A program made the translations under genes and the position numbers. From contig SXXZ01000126.1 of the NCBI GenBank assembly GCA_005789375.1, positions 1 to 16,867 on the forward strand: 16,867 bases of DNA. Reading direction: 5' to 3'. Positions 13,113 through 16,867 of the stretch are shown here, piece after piece. The notes beneath the pieces were generated by a model. It worked only from the letters and a program-made list of their open reading frames with translations. It made no database searches and had not been told where the DNA came from. This DNA is from Verrucomicrobiales bacterium (GTDB lineage: Bacteria; Verrucomicrobiota; Verrucomicrobiae; Limisphaerales; UBA9464). Position 1 is the first letter of the stretch. Every line of letters starts with the position of its first letter.

Positions 13113-14098
13113 CGCTGATCCCGGAGTTCCAAGCCCACCGCGTCTTCGTCGAACCTTGGACCACGGAGTTGGGAAGCCATGGGCTTATGGCTTTGGTGAC
13201 ATTTCTCGTGGGGGTAACGTGTGGGCTGATCGGCAACTTCCTCATCTTGCGTCGGATGGCGTTGGTGGGCGACGCCATCAGTCACAGCGTGCTGCCAGGT
13301 ATCGCCGTGGCATTCCTGATCACGGGTTCCCGCGGCATCGGAGCGATGGTTTTGGGGGCGATGGTGGCCGCTTGGTTGACGCACGGGTTGATCGAACTGA
13401 TCTCCCGCCATTCGCGACTCAAACAGGATGCGGCCATTGGCATCGCATTTTCCACGCTCTTTGCCATTGGGGTGGTCCTGATTGCCGTCTTTGCCGACAA
13501 GGTAGATTTGGATCAGGACTGCGTTCTCAATGGGGAATTGCCGATGATTCCACTCGAACCTCCGGTCCGGCTCGGAGGCTGGGCTCTGGGGCCGCCCCCA
13601 TTGCTGAGGTTAGTTGGGGTCTTGGTGGTGTCCTTGGTGCTTCTGGTGACCTTCTACAAGGAATTGCTAATTACTTCTTTCGATCCCGGGTTGGCCGCCT
13701 GCCTCGGGATTCGGGTCGGAGCCATCCACCATGGATTGATGCTTTGGTTGGCCATGGTCGTGGTCGCCTCTTTCGAGGCGGTGGGTGCGATCCTCGTCAT
13801 TGCGCTGCTGATCTTGCCCGGAGCCACGGCTTCACTATTGACCGATCGAATGGTTCCCCGCCTAGCCTGGACCACGGTCCACGCGGCCTTGAGTGCAATC
13901 AGTGGCATGCACCTTTCGGTGGCGCTGGATTGCTCGCCGGCCGGAGCGACGGTCGTGGCGGGAGCTGGTTGGTTTTGTGTGGTCTGGCTCTTAAGTCCGA
14001 CCGAAGGACTCATCCCGCGTGCGTGGTGCCTCCGCAGGGGCTCGGTTGACAGCCGTCTTCGAAGCCCCGAACTTCGGCAACACAACGAAAGCCCCTAA
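13109..14098 (+). CDS. troD: Metal ABC transporter permease, TroD/MntD-like
   Basis: The second membrane subunit of the transporter, 329 aa. The ABC-3 permease core runs from ~27 to ~296, with TCGLIGNFLILRRMALVGDAISHSVLPG, the loop DLDQDCVLNGELPMIPLE (133-150), YKELLITSFDPGLA (183-196) and EAVGAILVIALLILPGATASLLTD. These are also seen in the preceding permease and typical of the family. The DLDxxCVLxGEL loop is characteristic of TroC/TroD- and MntC/MntD-type proteins. It ends with about 30 mostly polar residues (LIPRAWCLRRGSVDSRLRSPEL) and has no metalloregulator module, so only one of the two permeases carries a sensor domain. A ribosome binding site and an ATGA overlap link it to the gene before. 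Confidence 0.93.
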   Translation: MTLIPEFQAHRVFVEPWTTELGSHGLMALVTFLVGVTCGLIGNFLILRRMALVGDAISHSVLPGIAVAFLITGSRGIGAMVLGAMVAAWLTHGLIELISRHSRLKQDAAIGIAFSTLFAIGVVLIAVFADKVDLDQDCVLNGELPMIPLEPPVRLGGWALGPPPLLRLVGVLVVSLVLLVTFYKELLITSFDPGLAACLGIRVGAIHHGLMLWLAMVVVASFEAVGAILVIALLILPGATASLLTDRMVPRLAWTTVHAALSAISGMHLSVALDCSPAGATVVAGAGWFCVVWLLSPTEGLIPRAWCLRRGSVDSRLRSPELRQHNESP

Positions 14099-14129
14099 GT
14101 ATCCATTTCCAAACTTCTCTATGACTCCC

Positions 14130-14585
14130 ATGAAGACTGTTTCCTCCCTCGTGTTGGTACTCCTCACCGGAACCCTTTCGGCCTTGGCTGCTTCCGGTTG
14201 GCAAACCGACTTTACGGCGGCCCAGACTGCGGCCAAGAAGGATGGCCGGGCCATCTTGCTTGATTTCACCGGATCGGACTGGTGCGGATGGTGTATTAAG
14301 ATGAAGAAGGACTCCCTCGATCAGAAGGCGTTTCAGGAGTTCGCCGACAAGAAACTGATGTTGGTGGAGGTAGACTTCCCCAACAACAAAAAGCAGACCG
14401 ATGAGGTGAAGAAGCAGAACGAGGGTCTTCAGAAAAAGTACGGCGTGGACGGGTATCCGACCTTCGTCCTGGTGGATCAGAACGGCAAGGAACTCGGCCG
14501 CCATGTCGGTTATCTCAAGGGCGGGCCTTCGGCCTTCGTTCAGAAGATCGAAGAGTGGACCAAGACTGGTGCCTCGAAGAAGTAA
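14130..14585 (+). CDS. Secreted thioredoxin-like protein with CGWC site
   Basis: A thioredoxin-fold protein exported to the periplasm. From ATG 14130 (151 aa) a signal peptide MKTVSSLVLVLLTGTLSALA is followed by a likely cut after LAA or ALA. ATG 14121 would add only Met-Thr-Pro. The mature part has LLDFTGSDWCGWCIKMKKD with the redox pair Cys52 and Cys55, and the cis-proline Pro110 in DGYPTFVLVD. The SDWCGWC form is that of the short Thioredoxin_7-type proteins. The role may be disulfide exchange or reduction of periplasmic proteins; the partner is unknown. It lies 31 bases after troD, so it may be read with the transporter, but it has its own pyrimidine-rich leader (TTTCCAAACTTCTCT). An open frame from 14019 overlaps troD and is not convincing. 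Confidence 0.9.
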   Translation: MKTVSSLVLVLLTGTLSALAASGWQTDFTAAQTAAKKDGRAILLDFTGSDWCGWCIKMKKDSLDQKAFQEFADKKLMLVEVDFPNNKKQTDEVKKQNEGLQKKYGVDGYPTFVLVDQNGKELGRHVGYLKGGPSAFVQKIEEWTKTGASKK

Positions 14586-14614
14586 TGGGCTTTACCAGCC
14601 GGGTTCAGGCGGAC

Positions 14615-14662
14615 TATCGGTCTAACACCTTATCGGTTTAACACCTTATCGGTTTGAAATCT
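14615..14662. repeat. 16-bp tandem repeat, three units, over the trmL stop
   Basis: Units TATCGGTCTAACACCT (14615-14630), TATCGGTTTAACACCT (14631-14646) and TATCGGTTTGAAATCT (14647-14662). The first two differ at one base; the third shares the first nine bases and then diverges into coding sequence. The trmL stop (TTA on this strand, 14646-14648) spans the junction of units two and three. The repeat fills most of the 60-base gap between the convergent thioredoxin-like and trmL genes. Confidence 0.85.
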
Positions 14663-15101
14663 GCCTGAGGGCCTCAAAGAGGACGATCGCCACACAGTTC
14701 GACAAGTTGAGAGACCGCGCCTCGGGGTTGGCCATAGGGATGTCCAACCACTGTTCTGAGTGGGCCTGAAGCAGGGCCAGCGGAAGCCCCGCGGTCTCTC
14801 GACCGAACACGAGATAATCGTCCGGAGCGAATTCGGCTTGGGTGTACCGACGGGGAGCTCCTTGTTCAACGAACCAAAGTCGGCTGCCGGTCGCGAGGTG
14901 GGTCTGGAACTCGTTCCAAGTGGACCACCGTTTCCAAGTGACGAGTTTCCAATAATCCATGCCAGCCCGAGCCAGTCGTTTGTCATCAATCTCAAAGCCC
15001 AGCGGCTCAATGAGATGGAGGGTGGAACCGGTGGCCGCGCACAATCGGGCGATGTTGCCCGTGTTGGGGGGGATTTCAGGTTCGACGAGGACGATGTTCA
15101 C
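14646..15101 (-). CDS. trmL: tRNA (cytidine/uridine-34 2'-O) methyltransferase, TrmL-like
   Basis: A SPOUT-fold enzyme that methylates the 2'-OH of the wobble base of certain leucine tRNAs with S-adenosylmethionine. The chosen start is GTG 15101 (151 aa), as the protein then begins VNIVLVEPEIPPNTGNIARL, the normal N-terminus; TrmL proteins are about 150-160 aa. Family motifs are NTGNIARLCAATG (13-25), LGFEIDDKRLARAGMDYW (34-51), LVFGRETAGLP (97-107), and IPM (121-123) followed by ARSLNLSNCVAIVLFEALRQ. The last segments form the knotted cofactor site. The frame is open upstream to 15257, but that extension overlaps the divergent gene and lacks similarity. The last codons and stop are shaped by the 16-bp tandem repeat. 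Confidence 0.93.
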   Translation of the reverse strand: MNIVLVEPEIPPNTGNIARLCAATGSTLHLIEPLGFEIDDKRLARAGMDYWKLVTWKRWSTWNEFQTHLATGSRLWFVEQGAPRRYTQAEFAPDDYLVFGRETAGLPLALLQAHSEQWLDIPMANPEARSLNLSNCVAIVLFEALRQISNR

Positions 15102-15179
15102 GGAACGTAGTGCGGTCGGGTGGGGACCGTGCAGATCTGCGCTGGCGGGGGCAATCGGGAATAGCCCGTCTTGACGCTT

Positions 15180-15208
15180 GATCCGGCAGATCCGGATTGG
15201 ATGATCCG
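15180..15208. repeat. Cluster of three GATCCG motifs upstream of the CAAX-protease homologue
   Basis: GATCCG occurs at 15180, 15189 and 15203. The middle copy is part of the perfect palindrome ATCCGGAT (15190-15197), and CGGAT (15193-15197) is inverted against ATCCG (15204-15208). The cluster ends six bases before the ATG at 15215, in the divergent region shared with trmL. A regulatory role is possible but unsupported. Confidence 0.35.
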
Positions 15209-15214
15209 AACTCA

Positions 15215-15952
15215 ATGTCTGCTGAATCCTCTCCAGAACCTGCGCCGTTCTGGACAACTCCGGAATTTCCCCGGGTGCTGCCCTTTGCGGTATTTCTCCT
15301 CATTGGAAGCCTGGCCGGAAAATTCTTTCCCGGTTCAGAATACTGGATTTATGCCCTCAAGACCCTGGTGGTTGCCGGGCTGGTTTGGGTGCTGCGGGCG
15401 CGCCTTCCAGAGATGGAGTGGCGTTTTACGGCATCCTCCATCGGTGTTGGAGTCACGGTTGCTGTGGTTTGGATCGGAATGGATGGACTCATCCCGTCGT
15501 TGTCCGACCTCTACGACCGCGTCTCGACTCTTTGGACGGGTCGACCACCGGAGCCGCAGCCGGTCGATCCGCCTTGGAATCCATTGGCTTTCTTCAAGAA
15601 CAACCCAGCTCTGGGATGGGGATTTCTGGCGATCCGGGTGGTGGGGCGTTCGGTGCTGGTACCGATGATCGAAGAGGTGTTTTACCGATCGTTCTTGTAT
15701 CGAATGATTATTCGTCCGGACTTCCTGGAAGTGCCCCTGAGGACTTGGAATCCCATGGCGTTCGCCGGAACTTGTCTGCTCTTTGGATTGAGCCATCCGG
15801 GTCAATGGTTGGCGGCCATTGTTTGCGCAGCCTTGTATCAGGGATTGGTCGTGAGAAATGGGCGGATCGGGGATGCTATGGTGGCTCATGGGGTGACCAA
15901 TGGTATTATCAGCGCTTACGCCATCAGTACCGGCCAGTGGCAGTTCACCTGA
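15215..15952 (+). CDS. CAAX prenyl protease-related (CPBP) membrane protein, exosortase-associated type
   Basis: An integral membrane protein of the CPBP/CAAX (Rce1-like) glutamic protease superfamily. From ATG 15215 (245 aa) the N-terminal half has several hydrophobic segments (about 20-37, 46-60, 74-88). The catalytic-type motifs are in the second half: EEVFYR (Glu153, Glu154, Arg158), FGLSH (His194), and HGVTN (His225, Asn229). The stretches VPMIEEVFYRSFLYR and GRIGDAMVAHGVTN, with the ending ISTGQWQF, recall the subgroup annotated as CAAX prenyl protease-related and found with exosortase/PEP-CTERM systems. No exosortase gene is in the window. An in-frame TTG at 15197 adds six residues. 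It is divergent from trmL by 113 bases, and the next gene follows after 33 bases in the same direction. Confidence 0.88.
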   Translation: MSAESSPEPAPFWTTPEFPRVLPFAVFLLIGSLAGKFFPGSEYWIYALKTLVVAGLVWVLRARLPEMEWRFTASSIGVGVTVAVVWIGMDGLIPSLSDLYDRVSTLWTGRPPEPQPVDPPWNPLAFFKNNPALGWGFLAIRVVGRSVLVPMIEEVFYRSFLYRMIIRPDFLEVPLRTWNPMAFAGTCLLFGLSHPGQWLAAIVCAALYQGLVVRNGRIGDAMVAHGVTNGIISAYAISTGQWQFT

Positions 15953-15985
15953 ACCCAGCCAACCCGGATCCGAGAGCCCGCTTTC

Positions 15986-16867
15986 ATGGAACAGAGATTC
16001 GCAGCCACTGGCGTGGAGGCATCAACATCGGTGCCGATCAACCTCCGCTCCACGGCCCTTCCACCGTGTGTCGTCTTCGAAGACAACGATTTGCTGGTGG
16101 TGAATAAGCCGCCGGGTTGGAACACCCATGCCCCGAGTCCGTATGCGGGCGAGGGGGTGTATGACTGGCTGCGCCATCGGGAACCGCGTTGGGCTGAGCT
16201 GTCGATCTTGCACCGCCTCGACAAGGAAACCTCTGGACTGATGGTCTTCGGTAAAACTTCTTTGGCCAATCGGTCCCTGACGCAGCAGTTCGAAGAGCGC
16301 CGGGTGGAGAAGGTGTACCGATTGCGGACCGACCGGCCGATCCAGGCCGCCGACTGGATCGCTCACTGGGCCGTGGTGAGGGCCGGGGATCATTACGTGG
16401 CCCGTCCCCAGGCTGTCGGGCTCGATTCAGCGGAGACGCGCTTTCAACGGGTCGCCCACGGCAACGGTTGGACGGAATGGGAGGCTTATCCGCGAACCGG
16501 ACGGACCCATCAGATTCGGGTCCATGCAGCCCAGGGCGGCATGCCATTGCTGGGGGATTCACTCTACGGAGGCGGCCCTGCCGCTTGCCTTCATTTGTCT
16601 GCCTATCGCCTGGCTTTCGAGCACCCGAGGACGGGAGATCCAGTGAGTTGGTCGGTGGATCCCCAGTGGGATCACGACCCGCGGAGTCTCTTGCGCCAAG
16701 CGGTTATTAATCCCTCGGAGACCGATGCGTATCGATGCTTGCACGGAGCCTCGGATTCCGGCGGGAGTGGCTTCTACCTGGATGCTTTAGGGCCCTTTCA
16801 TTTGCTTCACAGCGATTCGGACGCCCCAAGAAGCCTCGAGGTCGGAGGGGGTATCAAGGCCGTCAAC
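15986..16867 (+). CDS. RluA-family pseudouridine synthase, apparently fused to an RlmI-like methyltransferase (3'-partial)
   Basis: The frame from ATG 15986 stays open for 294 codons to the window edge. Residues ~27-228 are an RluA-type pseudouridine synthase, which isomerises uridine in rRNA or tRNA. Motifs are VVFEDNDLLVVNKPPGWNTH, the catalytic motif LHRLDKETSG with Asp79, RRVEKVYRL (105-113), and RTGRTHQIRVHA (170-181) followed by LLGDSLYGG. No S4 domain precedes it. Ordinary members stop near residue 225, but this one continues with ETDAYRCLHGASDSGGSGFYLDALGPFHLLHSD (245-277). That resembles the TxAYRLVHGExDGLPGLxVDRYG segment at the start of the catalytic region of RlmI-type 23S rRNA m5C methyltransferases. 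The methyltransferase core would lie beyond the edge, so the fusion is likely but unproven. It may share a transcript with the CAAX-protease homologue. Confidence 0.88.
   Translation, partial: MEQRFAATGVEASTSVPINLRSTALPPCVVFEDNDLLVVNKPPGWNTHAPSPYAGEGVYDWLRHREPRWAELSILHRLDKETSGLMVFGKTSLANRSLTQQFEERRVEKVYRLRTDRPIQAADWIAHWAVVRAGDHYVARPQAVGLDSAETRFQRVAHGNGWTEWEAYPRTGRTHQIRVHAAQGGMPLLGDSLYGGGPAACLHLSAYRLAFEHPRTGDPVSWSVDPQWDHDPRSLLRQAVINPSETDAYRCLHGASDSGGSGFYLDALGPFHLLHSDSDAPRSLEVGGGIKAVN

Noticed and set aside
12847..14049. 400-codon plus-strand open frame across the two permease genes
   Set aside because: A shadow frame, full of Arg, Gly and Pro. Both permeases are clear in their own frames, joined by an ATGA overlap with a GGAGG site.
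14019..14129. Longer form of the thioredoxin-like protein starting inside troD
   Set aside because: The extra residues overlap the troD end, are not signal-like, and would bury a good signal peptide.
15102..15257. Longer TrmL with ~50 extra N-terminal residues
   Set aside because: It would overlap the divergent gene start and gives a length beyond the family norm. The GTG at 15101 starts the protein at the usual first strand.

Overview
This window looks like a chromosomal segment of a GC-rich, motile, Gram-negative bacterium. I infer Verrucomicrobiota or a near relative in the PVC group, without proof. The clues are a flagellar block with an unusual gene order, a periplasmic propeller protein, a thioredoxin-like protein of the CGWC type, an exosortase-associated CAAX-protease homologue, and many start codons preceded by pyrimidine-rich leaders rather than Shine-Dalgarno sequences. 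I see no insertion sequence, CRISPR array, tRNA, rRNA or prophage. No gene-free stretch exceeds about 210 bases.

Layout. (1) 2-1813: 3' part of a protein with beta-propeller repeats and a long helical C-terminal region. (2) 1916-3160: NifS-type cysteine desulfurase, followed by hairpins. (3) 3370-3546 (minus): small CPXCG cysteine-rich protein, divergent from the flagellar block. (4) 3670-8044: flagellar block on the plus strand: flhF (divergent GTPase), an 83-residue membrane protein where flhG is often found, fliA (sigma-28), motA, motB, and a 114-residue unknown protein with a cysteine-rich end. (5) 8184-9722 (minus): guaA, GMP synthase. (6) 9863-14098: a four-gene TroABCD/MntABCD-type metal ABC transporter. 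Its genes overlap by ATGA junctions, and a perfect palindrome (operator candidate) lies upstream. (7) 14130-14585: secreted thioredoxin-like protein. (8) 14646-15101 (minus): TrmL-like tRNA methyltransferase, whose stop codon lies in a 16-bp tandem repeat. (9) 15215-15952: exosortase-associated CAAX-protease homologue. (10) 15986 to the right edge: RluA-type pseudouridine synthase that runs on into what looks like an RlmI-type methyltransferase region.

The most interesting object is the first permease of the metal transporter (11589-13112). After the last membrane segment it continues into a complete DtxR/MntR-like metalloregulator module. All six C-terminal-domain metal ligands sit at exactly DtxR spacing, with Glu replacing the DtxR Cys as in manganese sensors. 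The DNA-binding part and the N-terminal ligands look eroded. This suggests a permease carrying its own cytoplasmic metal sensor, acting either on transport or as a membrane-tethered regulator of the palindrome upstream of the operon. Second in interest are the FlhF with degenerate nucleotide-binding motifs, the absence of flhG beside it, and two unrecognised small proteins in the flagellar block.
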